Below are positions 26,201 through 35,820 of a stretch of DNA of 64,000 nt, piece by piece. A program made the translations under genes and the position numbers. Numbering within the stretch: position 1 is the stretch's first letter; the number at the start of each line of letters is the position of its first letter. Source of the stretch: Pseudomonas lini (GTDB lineage Bacteria > Pseudomonadota > Gammaproteobacteria > Pseudomonadales > Pseudomonadaceae); NCBI RefSeq assembly GCF_001042905.1, contig NZ_JYLB01000013.1, positions 1-64,000 of the forward strand. Direction: 5' to 3'. The notes under the pieces were generated by a model. That model ran no database searches and had not been told where the DNA came from. It saw only the letters and a program-made list of their open reading frames with translations.

Positions 26201-26374
26201 ACCGGTTCCGGCGCGGAATTGCGCCAGCCTTTGGGTCTGGTGATGGTCGGTGGCTTGTTGGTGAGTCAGGTGCTGACGCTGTTTACCACCCCCGTCATTT
26301 ACTTGTACTTCGACCGCCTCGGGCGGCGCTGGGGCCGTAAGTCCGAGTCCGTGGAACCGGTAGAGCAGCCATGA
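23270..26374 (+). CDS. muxB: RND efflux pump subunit MuxB (MdtB)
   Basis: A 1034-residue inner-membrane proton-driven pump with the full RND length and the usual two six-helix bundles, each split by a large periplasmic loop. The proton-relay aspartate pair is in ATGFVVDDAIVMLENISR near residue 405. The N-terminus RLFILRPVATTLSMLAIILAG is standard. It functions as a heteromultimer with MuxC. Four-base overlaps at both ends place it in the muxABC-opmB operon. Confidence 0.93.
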   Translation: MNISRLFILRPVATTLSMLAIILAGVIAYRLLPVSALPQVDYPTIRVMTLYPGASPDVMTSAVTAPLERQFGQMPGLTQMASTSSGGASVLTLRFSLDINMDVAEQQVQAAINAATNLLPKDLPAPPVYNKVNPADTPVLTLAITSKTMLLPKLNDLVDTRMAQKIAKISGVGMVSIAGGQRQAVRIKVNPEALAANGLNLSDVRTLIGASNVNQPKGNFDGPTRVSMLDANDQLTSPKDYANLILAYANGAPLRLKDVAEIVDGAENERLAAWANENQAVLLNIQRQPGANVIEVVDRIKALLPSITDNLPAGLDVTVLTDRTQTIRASVTDVQHELLIAIALVVMVTFLFLRRASATIIPSVAVPLSLIGTFGVMYLAGFSVNNLTLMALTIATGFVVDDAIVMLENISRYIEEGDSPLQAALKGAKQIGFTLISLTLSLIAVLIPLLFMADVVGRLFREFAITLAVAILISLVVSLTLTPMMCARLLKREPKEAEQGRFYRSSGAAIDWMIAAYGRKLKWVLKHQPLTLMVAIGTLALTVFLYMVVPKGFFPVQDTGVIQGISEAPQSISFAAMSERQQELAKVILADPAVESLSSYIGVDGDNSTLNSGRLLINLKSHSQRDLSATEVIARLQPALDKLIGIRLFMQPVQDLTIEDRVSRTQYQFSMSSPDSELLSLWSGRLVEALAQRTELTDVASDLQDKGLQVYLVIDRDAASRVGVSVSNITDALYDAFGQRQISTIYTQASQYRVVLQSQSGEKIGPDALNQIHVKTTDGGQVRLSSLAHIEERQAQLAITHIGQFPAVMMSFNLAPGVALGHAVEIIDQVQKDIGMPIGVQTQFQGAAEAFQASLSSTLLLILAAVVTMYIVLGVLYESYIHPITILSTLPSAAVGALLALLLSGNDLGMIAIIGIILLIGIVKKNAIMMIDFALEAERNQGMDPQTAIYQAALLRFRPILMTTLAALFGAVPLMLATGSGAELRQPLGLVMVGGLLVSQVLTLFTTPVIYLYFDRLGRRWGRKSESVEPVEQP

Positions 26375-29300
26375 ACCTGTCCGGACCTTTCATCAAGCGC
26401 CCGGTCGCGACGATGTTGCTGAGCCTGGCGATCATGCTGCTGGGCGGCGTGAGCTTCGGCCTGTTGCCGGTCTCGCCACTGCCGCAAATGGACTTCCCGG
26501 TGATCGTGGTCCAGGCCAGTTTGCCCGGTGCAAGCCCGGAGGTCATGGCCTCGACCGTGGCCACGCCGCTTGAACGTTCCTTCGGCGCCATCGCCGGGGT
26601 CAACACCATGAGCAGCCGTTCCAGCCAAGGCTCGACACGGGTGATTCTGCAGTTCGACCTGGACCGCGACATCAACGGCGCGGCGCGGGAAGTGCAGGCG
26701 GCGATCAATGCCTCGCGCAATTTGCTGCCGAGCGGCATGCGCAGTATGCCGACCTACAAGAAGGTCAATCCGTCTCAAGCACCAATCATGGTGTTGTCGC
26801 TGACCTCGGATGTGCTGGAAAAAGGCCAGCTCTATGACTTGGCCTCGACCATTTTGTCCCAGAGCCTGTCGCAGGTGCAGGGCGTCGGTGAAGTGCAGAT
26901 CGGTGGCAGTTCGTTGCCGGCGGTGCGCATCGAACTCGAACCCCAGGCGCTCAACCAGTACGGCGTGGCGCTGGACGACGTGCGTAACACCATCGCCAAC
27001 GCCAACGTACGCCGGCCCAAGGGCTCGGTCGAAGATGGCCAGCGGCTGTGGCAGGTGCAGGCCAACGATCAACTGGAAAAAGCCAAGGATTACGAGTCGC
27101 TGATCATTCACTACGCGGACGGCGCGGCCCTGCGCCTGAAGGATGTGGCCAAGGTCAGTGACGGCGTCGAGGACCGCTACAACAGCGGGTTCTTCAATGA
27201 CGACGCGGCGGTGTTGCTGGTGATCAACCGCCAGGCCGGCGCCAACATCATCGAGACGGTCAGCGAAATCAAGGCGCAACTGCCAGCGCTGCAGGCCGTG
27301 CTGCCGGCCAGCGTCAAGCTGAACCTGGCGATGGACCGTTCGCCGGTGATCAAGGCCACCCTGCACGAAGCGGAAATGACCCTGCTGATTGCCGTGGTGC
27401 TGGTGATTCTGGTGGTGTTCCTGTTCCTCGGTAATTTCCGTGCCTCGCTGATTCCGACCCTGGCGGTGCCGGTGTCGCTGGTGGGCACGTTTGCGGTGAT
27501 GTACCTCTACGGGTTCTCCTTGAACAACCTGTCGCTGATGGCGCTGATCCTGGCCACCGGGCTGGTGGTGGACGACGCCATCGTGGTGCTGGAGAACATT
27601 TCCCGGCACATCGACAAGGGCGTGCCGCCGATGAAGGCGGCGTACCTCGGGGCCGAGGAAGTCGGCTTCACGCTGCTGTCGATGAACGTCTCGCTGGTGG
27701 CGGTGTTTCTGTCGATCCTGTTCATGGGCGGGATCATCGAAAGCCTGTTCCGCGAGTTTTCCATCACCTTGGCGGCGGCCATTGTGGTGTCGTTGCTGGT
27801 GTCGCTGACATTGACGCCGATGCTCTGCGCGCGCTGGCTCAAGCCGCATACACCGGGGCAGGAAAACCGCCTGCAACGCTGGAGCCAGCGGACCAACGAG
27901 TGGATGGTCGGCAAATACGCCAGCAGCCTCGACTGGGTGCTGCGTCACCGTCGACTGACCTTGCTCAGCCTGATCGTGACGATTGGCGTGAATATCGCGT
28001 TGTATGTCGTTGTTCCTAAAACATTTTTACCTCAGCAGGATACCGGCCAGTTGATCGGTTTTGTGCGCGGTGACGACGGTCTGTCGTTCAGTGTGATGCA
28101 GCCGAAGATGGAGATCTTCCGCCGCGCCGTGCTCAAGGACGAGGCGGTGCAAAGCGTCGCCGGGTTCATCGGTGGCAATAACGGCACCAACAACGCCTTC
28201 ATGCTGGTGCGGCTGAAGCCGATCAAGGAACGCAACCTGTCCGCCCAGAAAGTCATCGAACGCCTGCGCAAGGAAATGCCCAAGGTGCCCGGTGCGCAGT
28301 TGATGCTGATGGCCGATCAGGACCTGCAATTTGGCGGCGGTCGCGAGCAGACCTCCTCGCAATATTCCTACATCCTGCAAAGCGGCGATCTCGGCGCGTT
28401 GCGTGAGTGGTATCCGAAAGTCGTCACCGCCCTCAAGGCGCTGCCGGAGCTGACGGCGATTGACGCGCGCGAAGGCCGCGGCGCCCCGCAAGTGACCCTG
28501 ATCGTCGATCGCGATCAGGCCAAACGTCTGGGCGTGGACATGGACATGGTCACCGCGGTGTTGAACAACGCCTACAGCCAGCGGCAGATTTCGACGATCT
28601 ACGACAGCCTCAACCAGTATCAGGTGGTGATGGAGGTCAACCCGAAATACGCCCAGGACCCGATCACGCTCAAGCAGGTGCAGGTGATCACCGCCGACGG
28701 CGCGCGGATTCCGCTGTCGACCATCGCTCACTACGAAAACAGCCTGGAAGACGACCGGGTCAGCCACGAAGGCCAGTTCGCTTCGGAAAGCATCGCCTTC
28801 GACATGGCCGAAGGCGTGACGGTGGAGCAGGGCTCGGCGGCCATCGAGCGGGCGATTGCCAAGGTCGGCTTGCCGGAAGACGTGATTGCGAAAATGGCCG
28901 GTACCGCCGATGCGTTTGCCGCCGCCCAGAAGAGCCAGCCGTGGATGATTCTCGGCGCGCTGGTGGCGGTGTTTCTGGTGTTGGGTGTGCTGTATGAAAG
29001 CTACATCCACCCGCTGACCATTCTCTCGACCTTGCCATCGGCCGGGGTCGGAGCGTTGCTGTCGATCTACGTGCTGGGCGGCGAGTTCAGCCTGATCTCC
29101 TTGCTTGGGCTGTTCCTGCTGATCGGCGTGGTGAAGAAAAACGCGATTCTGATGATCGACCTGGCGCTGCAACTGGAACGGCACCAGGGCCTGGAGCCGC
29201 TGGAATCAATCCGTAGCGCCTGCCTGCAACGGCTGCGGCCGATTCTGATGACCACCCTGGCGGCGATCCTCGGCGCCTTGCCGTTGTTGCTGAGTCGTGC

Positions 29301-29478
29301 CGAAGGGGCGGAAATGCGTCAGCCGCTGGGCCTGACCATCATCGGCGGGCTGGTCTTCAGCCAGGTGCTGACCCTTTACACCACCCCGGTGGTTTACCTC
29401 TATCTCGACAAACTGCGCCATCGCTTCAACCACTGGCGTGGGGTGCGTACCGATGCTGCTCTGGAAACTCCGCTATGA
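26371..29478 (+). CDS. muxC: RND efflux pump subunit MuxC (MdtC)
   Basis: A 1035-residue RND pump, the partner of MuxB. It starts GPFIKRPVATMLLSLAIML, carries the TM4 proton-relay LATGLVVDDAIVVLENISR near residue 400, and ends in the C-terminal bundle GVVKKNAILMIDLALQLE plus LRPILMTTLAAILGALPLLL. It is homologous to but clearly distinct from MuxB, as expected for the obligate B/C pair. Its start overlaps muxB and its stop overlaps opmB by four bases. Confidence 0.93.
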   Translation: MNLSGPFIKRPVATMLLSLAIMLLGGVSFGLLPVSPLPQMDFPVIVVQASLPGASPEVMASTVATPLERSFGAIAGVNTMSSRSSQGSTRVILQFDLDRDINGAAREVQAAINASRNLLPSGMRSMPTYKKVNPSQAPIMVLSLTSDVLEKGQLYDLASTILSQSLSQVQGVGEVQIGGSSLPAVRIELEPQALNQYGVALDDVRNTIANANVRRPKGSVEDGQRLWQVQANDQLEKAKDYESLIIHYADGAALRLKDVAKVSDGVEDRYNSGFFNDDAAVLLVINRQAGANIIETVSEIKAQLPALQAVLPASVKLNLAMDRSPVIKATLHEAEMTLLIAVVLVILVVFLFLGNFRASLIPTLAVPVSLVGTFAVMYLYGFSLNNLSLMALILATGLVVDDAIVVLENISRHIDKGVPPMKAAYLGAEEVGFTLLSMNVSLVAVFLSILFMGGIIESLFREFSITLAAAIVVSLLVSLTLTPMLCARWLKPHTPGQENRLQRWSQRTNEWMVGKYASSLDWVLRHRRLTLLSLIVTIGVNIALYVVVPKTFLPQQDTGQLIGFVRGDDGLSFSVMQPKMEIFRRAVLKDEAVQSVAGFIGGNNGTNNAFMLVRLKPIKERNLSAQKVIERLRKEMPKVPGAQLMLMADQDLQFGGGREQTSSQYSYILQSGDLGALREWYPKVVTALKALPELTAIDAREGRGAPQVTLIVDRDQAKRLGVDMDMVTAVLNNAYSQRQISTIYDSLNQYQVVMEVNPKYAQDPITLKQVQVITADGARIPLSTIAHYENSLEDDRVSHEGQFASESIAFDMAEGVTVEQGSAAIERAIAKVGLPEDVIAKMAGTADAFAAAQKSQPWMILGALVAVFLVLGVLYESYIHPLTILSTLPSAGVGALLSIYVLGGEFSLISLLGLFLLIGVVKKNAILMIDLALQLERHQGLEPLESIRSACLQRLRPILMTTLAAILGALPLLLSRAEGAEMRQPLGLTIIGGLVFSQVLTLYTTPVVYLYLDKLRHRFNHWRGVRTDAALETPL

Positions 29479-30968
29479 CTGACCGTTCGCTTATCAATCT
29501 GGTTGCACCGCTGATCACGGCGCTGTTCAAGGCGCAGCGCTCGCGTTTGCTGAGCCTGTCGCTGTGCGTGGCGATGCTCAGTGCCTGCGCCATCGGTCCG
29601 GATTACCAGCGCCCGCAAGCTGCCGCGCCAGCACAGTACAAGGAAGCGGCTGGCTGGCGTCAGGCCAATCCCAGCGATTCTTTGGCGCGCGGTGCCTGGT
29701 GGGAGCTGTATGGCGATCAGCAGCTCAACGGCCTGATCGAAAAACTCAACAGCGCCAACCAGACCGTCGCCCAGTCCGAAGCCCAGTACCGTCAGGCTCA
29801 GGCCTTGGTGCGCAGCGCCCGGGGTGCGTTTTTCCCGACGGTGGACCTGACCGTCGGGAAAACCCGCTCCAGCCAGGGCACTGGTAGCAGCAGCTCGAGC
29901 CTGAGCAGCTCCTCCAGTGGTATTCGCGACACTTACACGGCGCAGGCCGGGGTCAGTTGGGAAGCGGACGTCTGGGGCAAATTGCGCCGAGGCCTGGAAG
30001 CGGACACGGCCAACGCCGAGGCGAGTTTTGCCGACCTGGCGGCGATGCGCCTGAGCCAGCAATCGGAGCTGGTGCAGAACTATCTGCAATTGCGGGTGAT
30101 CGACGAACAGAAACGTCTTTTGGAGGCGACAGTCGAGGCCTATCAGCGCTCGCTGAAAATGACCGAAAACCAGTACCGCGCCGGTGTCTCCGGCAAGGAC
30201 GCGGTGGCCCAGGCCACCACTCAGCTCAAAAGTACTCAGGCGGAGATGGTCGACCTGATCTGGCAGCGCGCGCAGTTCGAGAATGCCATCGCGGTACTGA
30301 TTGGTCTGCCGCCAGCCGAGTTCAGCCTGGCTGAAACCAAAGACATCCCGGCATTGCCGCAGGTGCCGCTGAGCCTGCCTTCGCAATTGCTGGAGCGCCG
30401 CCCGGACATCGCCTCCGCCGAGCGCTCGGTGATGGCCGCCAACGCCAACATCGGCGTGGCCAAAGCTGCCTACTACCCGGACCTGACCCTGAGCCTGAAC
30501 GGCGGTTATAGCAGCAGCACCTCTAACAACTGGATCAGTGTGCCGAACCGCTTCTGGTCGGTCGGCCCGCAACTGGCCATGACCCTGTTCGACGGTGGGC
30601 AGCGCTCGGCGGAAGTCGATCGCAGCGAAGCGGCCTATGACGAGACCGTCGCCAAGTACCGCCAGACCGTGCTCGACGGCTTCCGTGAAGTGGAAAACTA
30701 TCTGGTGCAGCTCAAGGTGCTGGAAGACGAGGCCAAGGTTCGTCAGGAAGCACTGGATGCGGCGCGCGAATCCCTGCGGTTGACCCAGAATCAGTACAAG
30801 GCCGGGGTGATTGCTTATCTGGATGTGGTGGTGGTTCAGGCCACGGCGTTGAGCAACGAGCGCAACGTGCTGAGTTTGCTGCAGAGCCGCTTGATCGCCA
30901 GCGTGCAATTGATCGCCGCACTGGGCGGCGGGTGGGATGGGCAGCTTCAGGTGAGCGAAAAGGAATAG
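29475..30968 (+). CDS. opmB: Outer membrane efflux lipoprotein OpmB
   Basis: A 497-residue TolC/NodT-type outer membrane factor. A signal peptide leads to the lipobox LSAC (cysteine near 38), then AIGPDYQRP, the usual beginning of mature lipidated channels. Two structural repeats follow, each with Ala/Gln-rich coiled helices. A Ser-rich stretch (about residues 134-150, mostly SSSSS) sits where the first beta-barrel loop is expected. It forms the exit duct for MuxABC and is the last gene of the operon. Confidence 0.9.
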   Translation: MTDRSLINLVAPLITALFKAQRSRLLSLSLCVAMLSACAIGPDYQRPQAAAPAQYKEAAGWRQANPSDSLARGAWWELYGDQQLNGLIEKLNSANQTVAQSEAQYRQAQALVRSARGAFFPTVDLTVGKTRSSQGTGSSSSSLSSSSSGIRDTYTAQAGVSWEADVWGKLRRGLEADTANAEASFADLAAMRLSQQSELVQNYLQLRVIDEQKRLLEATVEAYQRSLKMTENQYRAGVSGKDAVAQATTQLKSTQAEMVDLIWQRAQFENAIAVLIGLPPAEFSLAETKDIPALPQVPLSLPSQLLERRPDIASAERSVMAANANIGVAKAAYYPDLTLSLNGGYSSSTSNNWISVPNRFWSVGPQLAMTLFDGGQRSAEVDRSEAAYDETVAKYRQTVLDGFREVENYLVQLKVLEDEAKVRQEALDAARESLRLTQNQYKAGVIAYLDVVVVQATALSNERNVLSLLQSRLIASVQLIAALGGGWDGQLQVSEKE

Positions 30969-31011
30969 CGTAACCCCTGTGGTGAGGGAGTTTGCTGTGG
31001 TGAGAGCTGTT

Positions 31012-31146
31012 GTGGCGAGGGGGCTTGTCGGAACGCCGCATCGCCCCGTTCGGCTGCGAAGCAGTCGTAAGTCCAGGCTACTCGGTATATCTGAAAAATG
31101 TAGGGGGCCGCTTCGCGACCCAACGGGGGCAAGCCCCCTCGCCACA
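31012..31146. repeat. REP-like composite repeat, family C
   Basis: GTGGCGAGGGGGCTTG and GGGGCAAGCCCCCTCGCCAC form the outer arms, with CGTTCGGCTGCGAAGCAGTC and CCGCTTCGCGACCCAACG as the inner pair. Confidence 0.8.
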
Positions 31147-31264
31147 TCGTCTTGATGGCCCTTTGATGACTTTGTGAGTGCGTTCGTCCGCGGAATCAGT
31201 ACAATCGCCGACTTTGCTCCCCGTGAACGAACGCAGCACGGCGGGGGCGCTCGCGAGAAGTCCC

Positions 31265-33346
31265 ATGCTCATCGGTAGTTATTCCTTTACCCTGGTTTTC
31301 ATATCGCTCTGTGTGGCGATACTTGCCTCTTATACCGCGCTCGACCTCACCGGTCGCATCGCCACGGCCAAGGGTCGGGCGGTGCATCTATGGACGGCGG
31401 GCGGCGCTTTCGCGATGGGTATCGGCGTGTGGTCGATGCATTTCATCGGCATGCTCGCGTTCACATTGCCGATCGATCTGGGCTACGACGTTACTCTCAC
31501 ATCGCTATCGTTGTTGATCGCGGTCCTGTCTTGCGGCTTTGCCCTGTGGCTGGTCAGCCAGCCACAACTGCCGGCCTGGCAGCTGGCGTTCGGCGCGTTG
31601 GTCATGGGCGCTGGCATCAGTGCGATGCATTACACCGGCATGGCCGCCATGCGCATGCAACCGGGCATCGATTATGACCCCGCATTGTTTAGCACGTCGC
31701 TGCTGATTGCCGTTGGCGCGTCGGGCGCGGCGTTATGGATCGCGTTCCGCCTGCGCCAGCACGCGCCGTATGTTCGTCTGATCCGTGGCGGTGCAGCGAT
31801 TATCATGGGCATCGCCATCGTCGGCATGCACTACACCGGCATGGCCGCGGCGCGCTTTGCCGACGGCAGTTTCTGTGGTGCGGCGGCCGATGGCCTGAAC
31901 GGTGAGGGCCTGGACAATCTAGTTCTGATCACCACCCTTGCGGTGTTGAGCATTGCCTTGCTGACCTCGATCCTCGATGCACGCCTGGAGGCTCGCACCG
32001 CGGACCTCGCTCAATCGTTGACCGAGGCCAATCGCGAACTCACCCAGCTGGCGCTGCACGACACCCTGACCGGGCTGCCGAACCGAGTGTTGCTGGCCGA
32101 CCGTATCGATCAGGCGATGTCGAGGGTGCAGGAGCAGGGTGGCTGTTTTGCGTTGATGTTCATTGATCTGGACGGCTTCAAACCGGTCAACGATGCTTTT
32201 GGGCACCACATGGGCGACCAGTTGCTGCGTGAGGTCGGTTTGCGCCTGCGTGAAGATTTGCGCAGTCAGGACACCCTGGCGCGAATCGGTGGCGATGAAT
32301 TTGTGTTGCTGGTGCAACTCGCCGAGCCGAATGACGCGTTGAACCTGGCGGCGCGTCAGGTCGGGCTGATCGGGCGCTCGTTCCGGGTTGCGGAACATGA
32401 CTTGCAGATTTCCGCCAGCGTCGGCATCGCGCTCTATCCGGGCAACGGTCAGACCGCCGAGGAATTGCTGATGAACGCCGACGCGGCGATGTACCACGCC
32501 AAGGGTGCCGGGAAAAACGGCCACCGTTTCTTCGACGCGTCGATGAACAGCAACGCGCGCAAGCAGTTGCAATTGCTGCAAGACCTGCGCAACGCCGTCG
32601 ACCAGCAACAGTTCAGTCTCTATTACCAACCCAAGTTCGACGCCGGCAATGGCCGAGCGGTGGGTGCCGAGGCATTGCTGCGCTGGATGCACCCGACGCA
32701 GGGCATGCTGCAGCCGGACAGCTTCATCGATCTTGCGGAGAAGACCGGGCTGATCATTCCGATTGGCGAGTGGGTGCTCAACGAAGCCTGCCGTCAGATG
32801 CGCGAGTGGTACGTGCTCGGTTACACCGACTGGCGCATCGCGGTGAACCTCTCGGCCTTGCAGTTTTGCCACGCCGGGTTGGTCCAGAGTGTCGCCAAGG
32901 CCTTGGCCACTCATCATTTGCCGGCCAACAGCCTGACCCTGGAAATCACCGAAACCACCGCCATGAGCGACGCCGATGCGAGCATGACGGTGCTGCAGGA
33001 GCTCTCGGAAATGGGCGTCGACCTGTCCATCGATGACTTTGGCACCGGCTATTCGAGCTTGATGTACCTCAAGCGTTTGCCGGCCAATGAGCTGAAGATT
33101 GATCGGGGTTTCGTCCGCGATCTGGAACACGACAGCGATGACGCAGCCATCGTCTCGGCCATCGTCGCCCTTGGCCAGGCCTTGGGCTTGCGGATTGTGG
33201 CCGAAGGGGTGGAAACCGGTGTCCAGCAAGACTTCCTGACCCAATTGGGCTGCGACTCGTTGCAGGGTTACCTGCTGGGGCATCCGCTGCCTGCTGATCG
33301 CTTCATGGCCGATATTCACCGTGGGGAGCAATTGGCGACGGGCTGA
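31265..33346 (+). CDS. MHYT-GGDEF-EAL c-di-GMP protein, MucR-like
   Basis: A 693-residue inner-membrane protein. Seven helices carry the MHYT sensor repeats (MHFIGML, MHYTGMAA twice, about residues 50-200), thought to bind copper and sense O2 or NO. A GGDEF domain follows (RIGGDEFVLL intact, near 345), then an EAL domain with AEALLRW near 500, the Mg-binding NLSALQF region and DDFGTGYSS, so both synthesis and hydrolysis look possible. Size and order match P. aeruginosa MucR, which supplies c-di-GMP for alginate. The ATG at 31265 starts the first helix directly. Confidence 0.88.
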   Translation: MLIGSYSFTLVFISLCVAILASYTALDLTGRIATAKGRAVHLWTAGGAFAMGIGVWSMHFIGMLAFTLPIDLGYDVTLTSLSLLIAVLSCGFALWLVSQPQLPAWQLAFGALVMGAGISAMHYTGMAAMRMQPGIDYDPALFSTSLLIAVGASGAALWIAFRLRQHAPYVRLIRGGAAIIMGIAIVGMHYTGMAAARFADGSFCGAAADGLNGEGLDNLVLITTLAVLSIALLTSILDARLEARTADLAQSLTEANRELTQLALHDTLTGLPNRVLLADRIDQAMSRVQEQGGCFALMFIDLDGFKPVNDAFGHHMGDQLLREVGLRLREDLRSQDTLARIGGDEFVLLVQLAEPNDALNLAARQVGLIGRSFRVAEHDLQISASVGIALYPGNGQTAEELLMNADAAMYHAKGAGKNGHRFFDASMNSNARKQLQLLQDLRNAVDQQQFSLYYQPKFDAGNGRAVGAEALLRWMHPTQGMLQPDSFIDLAEKTGLIIPIGEWVLNEACRQMREWYVLGYTDWRIAVNLSALQFCHAGLVQSVAKALATHHLPANSLTLEITETTAMSDADASMTVLQELSEMGVDLSIDDFGTGYSSLMYLKRLPANELKIDRGFVRDLEHDSDDAAIVSAIVALGQALGLRIVAEGVETGVQQDFLTQLGCDSLQGYLLGHPLPADRFMADIHRGEQLATG

Positions 33347-33462
33347 TAGCCCCCTCACCACAGGTTGTCGTCATTGGAATTGACGCAGGTTCATGCAAAA
33401 CCACGCAATGGCGGTTATTCTTGGCCCCGACTGCTTACGCTTGTAACGGGGGAAATGCCAGC

Positions 33463-34209
33463 ATGGACAAAGTCATCGTTATCACCGGCGGCAGCCGCGG
33501 AATTGGTGCCGCCACGGCCCTGTTGGCCGCAGAACAAGGCTATCGGATCTGTATCAACTATCAGTCCGACGAACAGGCGGCGCACAGTGTGCTGGAAAAA
33601 GTTCGCGCACTCGGTGCCCAAGCCATTGCGGTACGCGCCGATGTCAGCATCGAAGACGAAGTGATCGGCCTGTTCCACCGCGTAGACACCGAACTCGGTC
33701 GGGTCACGGCACTGGTGAACAACGCCGGCACTGTCGGGCACAAATCGCGGATCGACGAAATGTCCGAATTTCGTATTCTGAAAATCCTCAAGACCAACGT
33801 CCTGGCGCCGATCCTCTGCGCCAAACACGCGATCCTGCGCATGTCACCCAAACATGGCGGGCAGGGTGGCAGCATCGTCAATGTGTCGTCGGTCGCTGCC
33901 CGCTTGGGCGCCCCCAGCGAATATGTCGACTACGCAGCATCCAAAGGCGCGCTGGACACCTTCACCATCGGCCTGTCCAAGGAAGTGGCGGGCGAGGGGA
34001 TTCGCGTCAACGCCGTGCGACCGGGTTACATCTACACCGATTTCCATGCATTGAGCGGCGATCCTGATCGGGTCAGCAAGCTGGAATCGGCGATCCCGAT
34101 GGCTCGGGGTGGGCGGCCGGATGAAGTGGCGGAGGCGATTGTGTGGTTGTTGTCGGATAAGGCTTCGTATGCGACGGGGACTTTCGTCGACCTGGGGGGC
34201 GGGCGTTAA
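33463..34209 (+). CDS. SDR family oxidoreductase
   Basis: A 248-residue classical short-chain dehydrogenase/reductase. The cofactor site TGGSRGIG at about residues 7-14, NNAG near 88, and the catalytic Ser (NVSSVAA) with YxxxK in YVDYAASKG near 160 are all intact. GIRVNAVRPGYIYTDFHA is the usual substrate-side segment. The ATG at 33463 follows GGGGGAA. It probably reduces a carbonyl with NAD(P)H; the substrate is unknown. Monocistronic. Confidence 0.9.
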   Translation: MDKVIVITGGSRGIGAATALLAAEQGYRICINYQSDEQAAHSVLEKVRALGAQAIAVRADVSIEDEVIGLFHRVDTELGRVTALVNNAGTVGHKSRIDEMSEFRILKILKTNVLAPILCAKHAILRMSPKHGGQGGSIVNVSSVAARLGAPSEYVDYAASKGALDTFTIGLSKEVAGEGIRVNAVRPGYIYTDFHALSGDPDRVSKLESAIPMARGGRPDEVAEAIVWLLSDKASYATGTFVDLGGGR

Positions 34210-34240
34210 TCCCGGACTTTGCTTTGTCTGTTCTGGCCTC

Positions 34241-34333
34241 TTCGCGAGCAAGCCCGCTCCCACAGGGGACGGTGATGTTCACAAATGTTGTGTTCACACC
34301 CGTCCACTGTGGGAGCGGGCTTGCTCGCGAAGG
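34241..34333. repeat. REP pair, family A, outward arrangement
   Basis: TTCGCGAGCAAGCCCGCTCC then GTGGGAGCGGGCTTGCTCGC, with TGTTCACAAATG and GTGTTCACACC in the spacer, as in the copy at 20464-20557. Confidence 0.9.
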
Positions 34334-34357
34334 CGATAGCCAGACAACATCAAACCT

Positions 34358-35767
34358 TCAAAACGACCGCACAATCCGCCCCAACGTCTCCATCGCCTTC
34401 TCCGAATCTTCAGTCCAAGGGCTACCATAATTCAGCCGAATACAATTCCTGAACCGCTGAGTCGGTGAAAAGATCGGCCCTGGCGCAATGCTGATCCCTT
34501 GCGCCAATGCCATCTGAAACAACTTCAACGAATCCATCTGCGGTGGCAGTTCCAGCCACAAAAAGTACCCGCCAGCCGGTTGGCTGACGCGAGTCTGGGC
34601 CGGGAAGTAGCGGGCGATGGCGGCGAGCATGGCGCTTTGCTGTTCTTCCAGGGCGTAACGCAGTTTGCGCAGGTGCCGGTCGTAGCCGCCGTGTTGCAGG
34701 TAATCGGCGATGGCGGCCTGGGCGGGCATTGAGGCGCAGAGTGAGGTCATCAGTTTCAGGCGTTCGATTTTCTGTGCATACCGCCCGGCAGCGACCCAGC
34801 CGATGCGGTAACCGGGGGCCAGGCTCTTGGCGAACGAACCGCAATGCATCACCAACCCTTCGGTATCGAAAGCCTTGGCCGGTTTTGGCGCCTGTTGCCC
34901 GTAATAAAGCTCGGCGTAGACGTCGTCTTCGATCAACGGCACCTGATGGCTGCGCAACAGCTCCACCAGCTCCTGCTTCTTCGCTTCGGGCATGGTCGCG
35001 CCCATGGGGTTCTGGAAACTGGTCATGCACCAGCAAGCCTTGATCGGGTGCCGCTCCAGGGTTTGCGCGAGCACGCCGAGGTCGATGCCGTCTCGCGGAT
35101 GAACGGGAATTTCCACGGCTTTGAGCTTCAGCCGTTCCAACACTTGCAGGCTGGCGTAAAACGCCGGGGCTTCGATGGCCACCAGATCGCCGGGTTCGGT
35201 GACTGCTTGCAGGCACAGGTTCAGGGCTTCGAGCGCGCCGTTGGTGATCAGCAACTCTTCCATGGGCAGCATCAGCCCGCCGACCATGTAGCGCAAGGCG
35301 ATTTGCCGACGCAGCTGCGGGTTGCCCGGCGACATGTCGGTGACCACCATGCGCGGGTCCATTTCCCGGGCGGCACTGGCCAGCGAGCGGGACAGGCGTT
35401 GCAACGGAAACAGGGTCGGGCTGGGGAACGCCGAACCGAAGGGCACGGTGTTCGGATCCTTGATCGAGTCCAGCACCGAGAACACCAGTTCGCTGACGTC
35501 GACTTCGGTGGACTCGTTGACCTGACTGCTGATCACCGGCTCCGAGAACGGGCTCGGTGCATGCGCATTGACGAAGTAACCGGAACGCGGCCGCGCGCGG
35601 ATCAGGCCACGGCGTTCGAGCAGGTAATAGGCCTGGAACACCGTGGACGGACTGACCCCGTAGGTCTGGCTGGCGTAGCGCACCGATGGCACCCGCTGGC
35701 CGGGACCGAGGACGCCGGAGCGGATCAGTTCAGCGATGTCGTCGGCGAATTTTTCGTAGCGTTTCAT
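34358..35767 (-). CDS. MocR-family GntR regulator
   Basis: A 469-residue fusion of a GntR winged helix (about 1-75: GPGQRVPSVRYASQTYGVSP, then STVFQAYYLLERRGLI) with an aminotransferase-fold domain. The PLP lysine is in HCGSFAKSLAPGYRIGWV near residue 298, and the substrate arginine region near NCIRLNYG. MocR proteins usually respond to PLP or an amino-compound. It sits next to ccoG in the same order as PA4132 (MpaR) and PA4131 of P. aeruginosa, so control of the ccoN, cysI and ccoG units is a reasonable guess. REP family B separates it from ccoG. Confidence 0.88.
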   Translation of the reverse strand: MKRYEKFADDIAELIRSGVLGPGQRVPSVRYASQTYGVSPSTVFQAYYLLERRGLIRARPRSGYFVNAHAPSPFSEPVISSQVNESTEVDVSELVFSVLDSIKDPNTVPFGSAFPSPTLFPLQRLSRSLASAAREMDPRMVVTDMSPGNPQLRRQIALRYMVGGLMLPMEELLITNGALEALNLCLQAVTEPGDLVAIEAPAFYASLQVLERLKLKAVEIPVHPRDGIDLGVLAQTLERHPIKACWCMTSFQNPMGATMPEAKKQELVELLRSHQVPLIEDDVYAELYYGQQAPKPAKAFDTEGLVMHCGSFAKSLAPGYRIGWVAAGRYAQKIERLKLMTSLCASMPAQAAIADYLQHGGYDRHLRKLRYALEEQQSAMLAAIARYFPAQTRVSQPAGGYFLWLELPPQMDSLKLFQMALAQGISIAPGPIFSPTQRFRNCIRLNYGSPWTEDSEKAMETLGRIVRSF

Positions 35768-35820
35768 CGAGTGCCCGGTGTGGTGTCATTCATTGAAAAA
35801 TGGTCGCAGCTGAAATTGCC

